This document shows, in pieces, positions 50,237 to 58,990 of a stretch of 64,000 nt of DNA. The stretch's first letter is position 1; every line of letters starts with the position of its first letter. The stretch spans positions 79,494-143,493 of the forward strand of contig CAMXCT020001518.1 in the NCBI GenBank assembly GCA_947184155.2, read 5' to 3'. Both the position numbers and the translations under genes were made by a program. This DNA comes from Cladocopium goreaui. Taxonomy: Eukaryota > Sar > Dinophyceae > Suessiales > Symbiodiniaceae. The notes below the pieces were generated by a model. The model was not told where the DNA came from and did no database searches. It saw only the letters and a program-made list of their open reading frames with translations.

Positions 50237-50898
50237 TCAGTATTCGTTCGGTAGAAGAACCGTGCAAGGCTGGCTCGGGTCAGGAGACGGAGCTGCAGCT
50301 TCACGGCGGGCAGGTCCAGCAGCGAGCGTAGCAGGCACTGGCGCTTCATTGGGATCGTCCCTGGCAAGCTCAATCAGCGCTTGACAGGACTGCAGCAGGA
50401 GCATGGTGTCTTGCAACATACTGTATGTATCGCTGTGCAAGTCCGTGTCGTAGTGAAGACGGAACCAATCCAGAAATTCATTGAGTGCCTGCAAGGCGGG
50501 GCCAAATTTTCCACGATGTTCACGGAATCGTGGGTCCAACAGGGCCCCCAGTGCCGCGGCGGGAGTGCCAGCGACGTCCCTGTCTCCGGTGGGAGATCTG
50601 GAAAGTGGAGCTTCTCGAGCACCACAAGGGAGTTGGTCATGCTTGCCCAAGCATCGAATGCCGCCTTAAGAAAGGGCGGTCGCCCGCATGCCTCAAGGAG
50701 CGGCTTCAGCGCTCCTATAATGGTCTCGAAGACCCTCACCCTGGGCTCTGGCTGTGGCATGTCCATGTACAGCAAGGCCACTGAGATGAACACACTGAAG
50801 TTCACTATATCAGGCTGCTGCATAGGGGACCCAGGGTATTGGACGCTGCTTCGAAAATTTGAGCTTGGAGCTGTCTTGCAAGAGCAGGAAGCTGTCAA
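50237..50898 (-). pseudogene. Captured gene fragment X inside YR-F
   Basis: Coding-like sequence in two frames joined by a frame change near 50570. The first part (50898 down) reads FSVFISVALLYMDMPQPEPR and EACGRPPFLKAAFDAWASM. The second (to 50237) reads LGALLDPRFREHRGKFGPAL and LNEFLDWFRLHYDTDLHSD. Leucine-rich and helical; no family recognised. It is not a module of the other YR elements and sits between A2 and B2, so it looks like transduced host sequence. Confidence 0.45.
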
Positions 50899-50924
50899 GT
50901 GGCCGGGTGGGAATTAGGGCCGGG

Positions 50925-51268
50925 ACAGGCCACTTGAAATGAAAAAAACTTGAGACCAAAATGAATTCATGTCATGTCAAACTTTTCACAACGTCAAGTT
51001 CAAGATGCACGGCTGACATTCATTTGCCTGAAAACGTTTGAGAGGAATAAATCAAATTGATTTCGCTGTTGGTTTTCACAGGTTCATCCCTGGCAGTATG
51101 AGGGCAATAAAGGAACCAACCAGTATGAAATAATTTCATTGTTTTGTTTTCACAGGTTCATCCCTGGCATGTTACGATGCTCGGGTGAGCAAAGGCATGA
51201 TATAGCCGGTGGCTAAAATTTGGCAACCAAATTTTCCTAGCTTAGTAATTTAATGCACTATCAACGCG
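50925..51268 (-). repeat. Split direct repeat A2 of YR-F
   Basis: 344 bp, copy of 58991-59338 with a 4-bp length difference near the end. Contains two spaced copies of a 23-bp word starting TTTTCACAGGTTCATCC and the SL-like sequence at 50949-50963. Confidence 0.85.
50949..50963 (-). other. SL-like sequence in A2 of YR-F
   Basis: The minus strand reads CATTTTGGTCTCAAG, the spliced-leader 3' end with one inserted T. Confidence 0.4.
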
Positions 51269-51299
51269 TTGACCGTACGCTGAAATTACACGCACGGTC
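51261..51299. other. A2/B1 junction: palindrome and inverted repeat, candidate recombination site
   Basis: TCAACGCGTTGA (51261-51272) is a perfect 12-bp palindrome made where the A2 end (TCAACGCG) meets a 14-bp spacer. GACCGTACG (51271-51279) and CGCACGGTC (51291-51299) form an 8-of-9 inverted repeat reaching into B1. The arrangement resembles the core of a tyrosine-recombinase site; the outer element ends carry only half of it. Confidence 0.45.
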
Positions 51300-51596
51300 G
51301 CCACGCGTCAATACTTCCAAGATACGTAACTTCAAGTAAAACCAAAATAAAAAACACAAACACATTGACATGAAAATGCACTGAATGTGAAAACTCACGC
51401 GCCACTCTGTTTTCTCACAACTGCGATGGGGAATGCGTGGTCGCACCACTGCTGCAAAAGGTTCATCTGGCGCTCCACAGTTTGGTCGGCTTTCACTCAG
51501 CCATGCAACAGTTCCCAGCGATCATGCTGGGCAAACCATCTGGCCGCTGTAGCCTTTTCAAGGAAAAAAATCAAAATCATCCCGCATCACTCTCCC
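51283..51596 (-). repeat. Split direct repeat B1 of YR-F
   Basis: Copy of 49880-50192, ending 38 bases downstream of the RT stop, the same position as B1 in YR-C and YR-D. Confidence 0.85.
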
Positions 51597-51633
51597 CATC
51601 TTAACCGTCGAACTGACAAGGAACTGCACGAGG

Positions 51634-53343
51634 TCAAGGCAACCTTGAAGGACACAAAGCAGACAAAACTCTTTTGGCGACAAGCTTGGCAAAGTCGGCG
51701 GAGACACGCCCGGCTGTGATTTCGGCGAGGTCATTTCTTGAAGGTCCATCGGCAATGTTGGATGCCGAGGGGGCTCTCGCAAACCAAGAGTTAGTGCAGT
51801 TCCTATCTTCCAACATCAGGAGTTCAGCAACTAGGTCGGACGCAGGTGAGGTCCTAGCCCTTCCAGAAATGCTCACGTCTCGGGTTGCATTGTTGTCAAT
51901 GTACATCACGCATGGTCTGTGGCGAAGGTGTCGCTTCCAAACTTTGAAGCAAACAATAAGTGCAAACAGCTCTGCCTCAAAAATAACCGTCGACCGGGAC
52001 GGATACCCAAGGCACTCCAAATCACTCATGTCGAGGCAGAAGGATATGGCTGAGATTTGCTCTCCGCTCGGCCCCACCAGCACCCCACCAATGCCACAAG
52101 GCCAGGCAGCATCAGTTGGATCAGATGACGCATCAGTGAACAGGAAGAAGGGGACGTCCCACCACAGCGAGATCTCTCTCGGTTTTGACTCTTCCAAACT
52201 TCGCACAAACACTTCCAAGCATCTGGTGAGGTGGCAACTGATTCCAGGGCCGTCACCTGAATAGGCATGGGCAGTAACTGCGTTGAGACAAAGCTTGGAA
52301 GCCCGGCCCCAAAGCTGCGCATGAGCAAACTGCATGCGGCCGCGCAGAGCTAGGGCAGCTTGGTGAGGCAAAGTCCGGCTCTCTAAAACGGTTTTGATGG
52401 TGGACACCAGCTCTGCCGTGCGCTTGCTTGTGTTTGCAAACCTAGCAATACCAGATGGCCATGCAGACAGGTCGACTTCGATTCCCAAGGCTTTGAATTT
52501 TTCTGAAAAGGGAAGGTCCTTCTCGCCCTCAGAGACACCCCAACCCAGCAAACGGAAAAACTGCCTGGTGACGACATCAACTGAAACGGATTCCTCGGAC
52601 CTCGCCAGGGTAATAAAGTCATCGAAGAAATTTGTCCAAGGCAGCTTAAGCGCAACACAACCCAGCCACCATAGGGAGTGTGCCACACGGAGGAAACTAT
52701 ATACGGACCGGCTGGCCCCAAATGGGAGAGCTCTCATAGCAAAAACCTTCGGAGTCTTGGACGACGGGTCATAGACTGCAATGAAGGAAACCCACCGCGA
52801 CTCTGCGGCCACACCCAACTGTCGGTATGCGGCTGATAGGTCTATCGTCTTTCCAACCCAGCAGGCCGAACTGGATTCACGCAGAAGCTTCAAAATGAGG
52901 GCAGCTGCAACATCCAACGTGTGCAATTTGGTACAGCTATCGACTTGGACTGTTGAGTTTACGCCTGAGGCGCTGAAATCATCTATGAGACGCACCTTCG
53001 ATGCATCACCCGAGCTTTGGAGGATACCAAATTGCCTGCTGATGACCGTGTCCTCTGGCAGCAATTCGGGGTCATGGGGGCCTTCCAGCCACCCGTTCTC
53101 TAACTCCTCCAGGGTCTTCCGGTAAACCTCAGAGTCAATGAACGGGTCACCAGAGGAACGGACAGATCTCAAGAGGCCTATGCGGGCCGCCCTCGCAGTG
53201 GATGCCAGCTCAGACTCCGTCAGCTTTGCCGGTTTGAAGCAAGCTTCGAGGGATGGCACTGTTGGGGCCACACCAGAAAGTTTTGTACCAGACACCACCT
53301 CGTCAAAAACTTCGCAATCTGGGTACTTATAGTGCACCATCAT
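51634..53343 (-). CDS. YR-F reverse transcriptase-RNase H
   Basis: 569 residues, intact. RT: VRLIDDFSASGVNST, KTIDLSAAYRQLGV, RALPFGASRSVYSF, catalytic NFFDDFITLA. RNase H: PFFLFTDASSD, STVIFEAELFALIV, VMYIDNNATRD and ARAPSASNIADGPSRNDL, the tail shared with YR-C and YR-D. Note FDD instead of the usual YxDD. The tandem ATGATG start overlaps the methyltransferase stop by 17 bases in the +1 frame, which would suit termination-reinitiation or a frameshift. YR-G has the two domains in one frame. Confidence 0.92.
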   Translation of the reverse strand: MMVHYKYPDCEVFDEVVSGTKLSGVAPTVPSLEACFKPAKLTESELASTARAARIGLLRSVRSSGDPFIDSEVYRKTLEELENGWLEGPHDPELLPEDTVISRQFGILQSSGDASKVRLIDDFSASGVNSTVQVDSCTKLHTLDVAAALILKLLRESSSACWVGKTIDLSAAYRQLGVAAESRWVSFIAVYDPSSKTPKVFAMRALPFGASRSVYSFLRVAHSLWWLGCVALKLPWTNFFDDFITLARSEESVSVDVVTRQFFRLLGWGVSEGEKDLPFSEKFKALGIEVDLSAWPSGIARFANTSKRTAELVSTIKTVLESRTLPHQAALALRGRMQFAHAQLWGRASKLCLNAVTAHAYSGDGPGISCHLTRCLEVFVRSLEESKPREISLWWDVPFFLFTDASSDPTDAAWPCGIGGVLVGPSGEQISAISFCLDMSDLECLGYPSRSTVIFEAELFALIVCFKVWKRHLRHRPCVMYIDNNATRDVSISGRARTSPASDLVAELLMLEDRNCTNSWFARAPSASNIADGPSRNDLAEITAGRVSADFAKLVAKRVLSALCPSRLP

Positions 53344-54841
53344 GCCGTTTCGGGGCCAGGATGCCTCTCAAGGCCGGATCAAGCGATTTGTGCAAGGTGG
53401 CCTCATCCTCAACTAACGCTTTTGCACGCTCCAGCCAATGCTCTAACTCAGAAAGCCGGTGTCTCGCAACAACATGCATAGGGTTGTTGTTGAGAAAGTC
53501 AACAGCAACGTCAAGAGCAGCTGGAAGCTTGGTTTCTCTGCTGATGGGGTGCCCTGCTAGCACTGCTGTTTTCACAAATTCCTGACCCGACCTGAAGACT
53601 CCAAAGGAGACCCTTTTCATTCCAGGCTGTAGCTTCCCTATACCCCCATTTGACCGTACAATCTGTTTTTTAAGCAAGCAGGCTCCTGCGGGAACATTCT
53701 GCCAAGGTTTTGAGAGTTTATCTCCTGGCACTATTGGCAGAGGGTCGTCATGGGTAACATCAACATCGATGATGGCGCCAAACTCGGAAACCAAAGGAGG
53801 GATTTTGCTGGCTTTAGGATGCACGCCAGTAACAGATCGCAAATATTGATATGAAATGTCGTCGGGCAATGACAAAATTTCACTGGGAGGCTTCCAACCC
53901 TTTAGGACGAGCTGCTTCACTAAAAAGAAAGCAATGGTGAAAGCCAATTGCATGGGATAGGCTGTTTCTTCTGCTGTAGAAAAGCTAGCGTTGCTAGTCA
54001 TGCCCCAGGGCTTGTGCTTGTGCTTCTGGTCTTCGCCCGGGCACGTATGGCTGAGGTCCTGAAGGGTTTGCGTGTTGTGTGCCAGGGCTGTCCACTTGGG
54101 CCGTTCTGAACCGTAGGCACATGCTTGGTGTACTGTGAAATTCAGAAGCTCTTTGAGCGGTGCAAAGAAAGAAGTTCGCCAATATAAGGACTGCCGTGGG
54201 TTTTCAATACACACTATGAGGGATCTTGCAATGCAGTTAAGGCAGAGCTTGGTGATAAACTGGTACAGGACATTTGCAGACTCCACACGCAATTTGTTGG
54301 TCCCCGTTAAGTGTTCGAAACCATCTGGCTGCTCCTCAGATCGCAAAGGTCTCGGTCCAGGGATCCTTTTGCCTGACGGCAATCGTACCGGTATACCTCT
54401 TGCTCTGCTACAAGTGCCGCAAGGAGGCGCACAGAAGATGCCAACACAATTTGGCGACAGCACCCATTGCCAACAAAGGGTTTGACCTTCAGGTGTGGTC
54501 AAGTCCGCCACAAGCAGTCGGCCTGAATCTTTGCTTCGCTTGTGGTCGACGCCAAAGGAAGATTTAAGTCCAAGCTGTTGTAGACAGGTTGTTACTCTTG
54601 CAGAACCGGCACAAATCTCAAGAAAAAATGGGTCAGCAGGCATGGGTGAGGTGACAATGGGGTCACTCTTCAGGCTACTTGAAGGGAATTTTTTTTGCTC
54701 GGCATTGTGGGTCATGGAGACCGAGCGAGCGGCAGGCTCTAAAGTTACATCACTAACATGCATAGGGCTCACTTCGGAGGCAACATCTGTACAGTTGCTT
54801 GGCAAAACTTTGCGAACACTTTTTGCGGGCTGCATGGGCAT
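53327..54841 (-). CDS. YR-F methyltransferase-like protein
   Basis: 504 residues. C5-cytosine-methyltransferase-like blocks: DPFFLEICAGSARVT (71-84, motif I), FGVDHKR (motif II region), GIFCAPPCGTCSRARG (134-149, motif IV with Cys141 as putative nucleophile), VCIENPRQSLYW (210-221, motif VI). No clear QxRxR motif VIII or target-recognition domain, so activity is uncertain. The last 200 residues are a linker shared with YR-C and YR-D (FVKTAVLAGHP). It could modify element DNA or be a structural relic. It lies in frame with Gag, 19 codons after its UGA. Confidence 0.75.
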   Translation of the reverse strand: MPMQPAKSVRKVLPSNCTDVASEVSPMHVSDVTLEPAARSVSMTHNAEQKKFPSSSLKSDPIVTSPMPADPFFLEICAGSARVTTCLQQLGLKSSFGVDHKRSKDSGRLLVADLTTPEGQTLCWQWVLSPNCVGIFCAPPCGTCSRARGIPVRLPSGKRIPGPRPLRSEEQPDGFEHLTGTNKLRVESANVLYQFITKLCLNCIARSLIVCIENPRQSLYWRTSFFAPLKELLNFTVHQACAYGSERPKWTALAHNTQTLQDLSHTCPGEDQKHKHKPWGMTSNASFSTAEETAYPMQLAFTIAFFLVKQLVLKGWKPPSEILSLPDDISYQYLRSVTGVHPKASKIPPLVSEFGAIIDVDVTHDDPLPIVPGDKLSKPWQNVPAGACLLKKQIVRSNGGIGKLQPGMKRVSFGVFRSGQEFVKTAVLAGHPISRETKLPAALDVAVDFLNNNPMHVVARHRLSELEHWLERAKALVEDEATLHKSLDPALRGILAPKRHDGAL

Positions 54842-54898
54842 GTCATCTGGTTCGATGCACTTGCGCTTACTGGGCAGCTCGCGGCCAGTTGCTAGTCA
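54842..54898 (-). promoter_or_regulatory. Candidate UGA readthrough region with UGA CUA G context, YR-F
   Basis: The Gag stop is UGA CUA G, the best-known leaky stop context in eukaryotes. The frame then stays open for 18 codons to the first ATG of the methyltransferase ORF and on through it. Confidence 0.6.
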
Positions 54899-56128
54899 TG
54901 ACTTCTTGTGATCGGCCATGCAATGATGGCCATAGCAAATGGCACACACATGATAGCCTTTTCTGCAGCGGCCATCAGTGACACTTTCCTTGCACTTCTT
55001 AGGTGAGTAATCAAAACAAATGAGATCACCCGCTGGCGTAGAGGCAGTGCCGCCAGCTTCTCGAATCTCACGTGGAACCCTCTGGTCAAACTTTGTTTTA
55101 GTTTTTCCTTTTCCCTTTGCGCCATACGGCCGGAAACGGTTGTTTCCCTTACGGCTTGATTTTCCAAATGCCCCAGGCTGTTGCTTCGGCGGGGAGTTCG
55201 ATGCCTTGGCTTGCGGTTTCAAGAGCTGCTTTGAAACTGTAGGCAAAAGGGTGAATGCAATCTCATAGGACTTCAAAGCTTCCAAAAGCTCCTTGTCAAG
55301 GGCAAGGACCCCTGCTGCATCTGGTCTTGGTTTTGTGTTAGTCTCTATAAGGTGGCTCCAGGCAGCACGGTCTGCGGCAAGGAGTTGGGACACACTACAT
55401 CGGTTATACCCCGTGGGGGGGTCTCTATTCAAGTGATTGAAAAGTGTTTGCACATATTTATCATGGGCTCCAAAGGACATGACTCCTGCGAAGTCCAGTG
55501 CCAATCCACGTCTTTTGCATGCTTCCAATGCCTGGTACGATGACTGGACCGAAGCCTCATGTTCCTGATCTCTGTCTCGAACAACCACCTTCGAAGATTC
55601 AATCTCAAGCAGCTTTGCATGCGGCTTGCCTGAAAATGCAGGTTCTGTCAAGCGAGAAAAACATTTCTCCAGTGGTATGTACCGGAGTATGTTCTGGTCA
55701 TACATCTGGCAGGCACTGTCAAGGAGGGAATGACTCGGTTCGCCATGCCCTTCTATGAGGATCCCATCCAGTCTCGTTCTAAGGTTCACCATTCGAGCTT
55801 CGCGTTCTGCTTGGGGCACCTTTCTGGCAACCACAGGGTCAGGGTTTGTGACCTGCTCCTTAAGCATCGCTAGCAGCTGTGTCTGGCTTTCGAATAGCAA
55901 CCGTTTGAGCGAGGATACCCCACCAACAGTCGCCCCAGGGTCCAGCTGGCGCACCCATGTTGCGAAATCTTCATTGGAAATTGGTTGGCCAGGCTGGCCA
56001 TGTGCAAACGCCAAGGAGGATATCGTGGTAACACCAGAGTTCTTAAGAGCAAGCTGGAGGGTTTGCGGAACTCTCACTTGGTCCAGCCTCAAGTCAAACT
56101 GCGCTTCGGAGTCAATGATCGATGCCAT
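54896..56128 (-). CDS. YR-F Gag-like protein with CCCH zinc finger
   Basis: 410 residues, intact. Blocks shared with YR-E Gag: LKRLLFESQTQLLAML, EPSHSLLDSACQMYDQN, CKRRGLALDFAGVMSF and DRDPPTGYN-like GYNRCSVSQLLAADRAAW. A basic linker (SRKGNNRFRPYGAKGKGKTK) leads to the zinc finger ICFDYSPKKCKESVTDGRC-RKGYH (C-x7-C-x8-C-x4-H) and CAICYGHHCMADH. Expected to bind the element RNA. Ends in UGA CUA G. Confidence 0.75.
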   Translation of the reverse strand: MASIIDSEAQFDLRLDQVRVPQTLQLALKNSGVTTISSLAFAHGQPGQPISNEDFATWVRQLDPGATVGGVSSLKRLLFESQTQLLAMLKEQVTNPDPVVARKVPQAEREARMVNLRTRLDGILIEGHGEPSHSLLDSACQMYDQNILRYIPLEKCFSRLTEPAFSGKPHAKLLEIESSKVVVRDRDQEHEASVQSSYQALEACKRRGLALDFAGVMSFGAHDKYVQTLFNHLNRDPPTGYNRCSVSQLLAADRAAWSHLIETNTKPRPDAAGVLALDKELLEALKSYEIAFTLLPTVSKQLLKPQAKASNSPPKQQPGAFGKSSRKGNNRFRPYGAKGKGKTKTKFDQRVPREIREAGGTASTPAGDLICFDYSPKKCKESVTDGRCRKGYHVCAICYGHHCMADHKKS

Positions 56129-56311
56129 TGTCGCAAGTCAGGGTGCAACGAACTGTTTTCCTATCTGTGGGATTACAAGGGTTAACAAGCTTAAAACAAG
56201 ACTGCGATGGTTTTAGCAATGGCTTGGCTTGTGTAAAATTTCAAGCTTAATTTTTTTTTGAACATGCAGTGAATTCTTGAACCATAGGAAAGCGGTGTGC
56301 TCTCAAATGAA

Positions 56312-56398
56312 TGAGGACATCCCTCAGGAATGTGGCACCCATTGTTCAACTGAGGACATCCCTCAAGCGCAATGCATGACATGCAAGGACATCCCTTG
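56312..56398. repeat. Three short hairpins between recombinase and Gag of YR-F
   Basis: Units at 56312-56326, 56351-56365 and 56384-56398. The first two are TGAGGACATCCCTCA, the third CAAGGACATCCCTTG. Loop ACATC is constant while the outer stem pairs change on both arms. Confidence 0.6.
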
Positions 56399-56512
56399 AG
56401 TATGCGCTTTTCAAATCACATCACTGCTGAAACAACAGTTAAAATGACAGCCACATTTTTTGCCAACATCGACCTCCAATCTGCCATCGACCCTGTTGTA
56501 GGGAGGCCGCAT

Positions 56513-58384
56513 CTATCCGGATACACCGGCTCCATCCCTGCGGCGATTGCAGGATTTGCACAGGACATTCCATGCACTTGCTTCTGTGCACAACGTGAAG
56601 GCTTCCGTGAGCCGTTTACCACACACCAAAAACCTAAGGCCATTATGATCATCGCCATCAAAACGGTGCACCAGGTGGGACTTAGAGTGGACGTACCAAC
56701 GCTGCCCCTCAGGAATGCGAGCACGAAATCGCTTCACTTTGGGTGGGGGCTCAACCAAATCTGAATCATCTGAAGACAAACATCCACTGCTATCAGTTGA
56801 AGAATCAGAGTCATCCGACTCTTCCACAACCTGGTCCTCAGCCGGGGCAGCATCACCAGCAAGATCTGGATCCCTTGCAGGGGGCTTCATGGTGGTGTCA
56901 GCATGACCTGGGACCTCTTCACCTTGGAAATCATGAAGTTCACTCATGATGCTTCTTGACTGAGGCACAATAGTCAACCCTGCAAGCAACTCTCTCCATG
57001 CTCTGGCCTGATCCTTGCGCCTGAAAAACTCGGAACGCGGGTTGTCAGGGCAAAAGCTTCCATCTGCTATCTCATCAATGACACGTTGGAGTTCAGCAAC
57101 TGGTGCACCCATGAGGTCTCTAGAATAAATAGCATATGTCTCTGTCAGGGCATTTGTGTGCCCGACCCAGCAACGAGCGTGTGGCTGGTGATAATCCATA
57201 CCTGGCGCACCAAGACAAGGTGGTTGCTTTGAGGCTATGGCTGGAGGGAATCTCAGCGCTGTCTCCAGGCACCGGCTCAGCAACATTGATGAACCTACGC
57301 AACATTGAAGAGACTTCGGAAGACCTCAAACCTCTTTTCATGAAACCACCAACTGAACTGCTGGGAGCGTGAGCGAGCGGCCCATCGATCTGGTCTGAGA
57401 GCTTGACACCAGCTGCATCAAAGACGGTCAGGGCTTCCTTAACCCAGACCTCCCCATCAACACCACGTGCTGGTATGATGATGGGCATCAACCTTGTCTT
57501 CAGGGTTGCAAGCCTCCCAGTTTTGTGGTTGCAGGTGTGAATGACAACAAAACCACCCTCATCAGAGAAATCAGCTTCAAAAGATTGAATGAGAGCCAGG
57601 TCGCTGTTCCTGCATCGTCCGTAAAGGGCAAAGAGCAGGTAGGCAACCATTGTTCTGTCATAAACATGAAGGGCCGTGTTTTTGAGTGCAGTGTGCAACC
57701 CCTTCACCTGAGCCACTGTCAGCACCAAAGCCTGCTTCAGCAAATCCCTGCAAGGCGCCGGCTAGTCATCGCAGGGCCCAATGAATCAAATCCCAAAATA
57801 TGGTAGGCAAATCTGAAAGCAGACATCGCTGAGTCACCCTTTGTTGCGGGTGCGCTGGACTCCCTCAAAAACTGCAAATATTTCCAAACCATCTCTTCAG
57901 TGAAAGGGTTCACCTCCTGGATTCCATTCTTTGCAAGCCAGCGCAAAAAGGACAGCAATGAGTTTGCACGTTTAATGAGAGTTGCAGGAGACTTCACTCC
58001 TAATACGGCTTGCAACACCCCAGAGGCCCCCGCATCTTGCATTTGTTCAGTCCCCAACGCAATGATGTGTCTACCGGTACTGCTGGCAAGAAGGCAATGT
58101 CGCAACACGATCAAAAGTTTGCTCACTGCAGCATCATACAACTGTTGACGTTTTGATTGGAAAAACCCATCATCAACACAAGCGATGCAACTGGCAAAAA
58201 TTGGACCAGGGGCCAGGGGCTGAGCAGGATGCAACTCCAGCGACAGCTTCAGCAACCGATTGGGGTTCAGGCTGGTTCCCAAAATTGCAGAACTCATCAA
58301 TCTGAACTGCAGGGACCAACGACTGCGGGAAAGGTTCATCGCTGAAAAATTCCTTGTAAAAGCCCGTCTCCCAGGGCAGACCAA
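56513..58384 (-). CDS. YR-F tyrosine recombinase with frame changes
   Basis: Three overlapping frames make one recombinase: 58384-57737 (core-binding domain, RANSLLSFLRWLAKNGIQEV), 57743-57120 (catalytic Arg in FALYGRCRNSDLAL; HxxK in SSHSLKATTLSW), 57286-56513 (His in WVGHTNALT, Tyr in TYAIYSRDLMG, then acidic Ser-rich and Cys-containing tail). The frame changes near 57740 and 57170, plus one near 58200, are 1-bp shifts. Because Gag, methyltransferase and RT of the same element are intact, either decay is very recent or these are assembly indels. Confidence 0.78.
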
Positions 58385-58796
58385 TGTTAGTCACTTCACA
58401 ATTTGTCAACAAGGCTCTGGTGAAGATTGCATGGTGCACAGACTCCGTAACTGTTGGTTGGAAAGAAAATGCAACATCTACACTGCGGTCTGTTCCAGAA
58501 AGGTCCACACCATTGCTGTTGGGCTCCAGCCACGAGCCAGGCACACCAGGAAAGAGATCTTGATCACCTGAAGGGCATGACGGAATTTGAGGACAATCTG
58601 GGGCATGTTCAAAACCAGGGCCATCAAAATACTGAAAAGAATCTGCATCATGGTCGCGATCGTGGGGTACAGGAAAATCAACATGAGGTTCAGCAGGGTC
58701 ATTCGAAAAACATGGCACTGCAAGGTCATCATCATTCACTGTACCAAGTCCAAAAGGTTCATTGCCAGATTCCACGTTGAAGTCTATGACGTCCAC
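58173..58796 (-). CDS. YR-F N-terminal segment of the recombinase or separate leader protein
   Basis: 207 residues, acidic and Pro/Phe-rich, from an ATG at 58796. It ends by frame change in a T5 run near 58200 where the recombinase frame continues (ASCIACVDDGFFQSK). Its +1 relation to the recombinase frame equals that of ORF0 in YR-E and YR-G, but the sequence lacks the VDTPS motif. It is either the disordered N-terminus of the recombinase (YR-G has one) or a separate overlapping protein. Confidence 0.5.
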   Translation of the reverse strand: MDVIDFNVESGNEPFGLGTVNDDDLAVPCFSNDPAEPHVDFPVPHDRDHDADSFQYFDGPGFEHAPDCPQIPSCPSGDQDLFPGVPGSWLEPNSNGVDLSGTDRSVDVAFSFQPTVTESVHHAIFTRALLTNCEVTNIGLPWETGFYKEFFSDEPFPQSLVPAVQIDEFCNFGNQPEPQSVAEAVAGVASCSAPGPWSNFCQLHRLC

Positions 58797-58990
58797 TCAA
58801 ATGAAAAACCCCCACTTATCCGTAGAGTAACCAAAATAGGCAGCAAATCCAGCCAACTGAAAAACTGACACAGCAACTGCAAAAGAAATGACAGCCCTGA
58901 AAGGTCTGAGGCCCCGATGAGCCCAAATGGACAAATGTCGTGACAGCTACTTTGCCCCGGCTACCGGCATCTAAATGCCGCCGCATTGGC

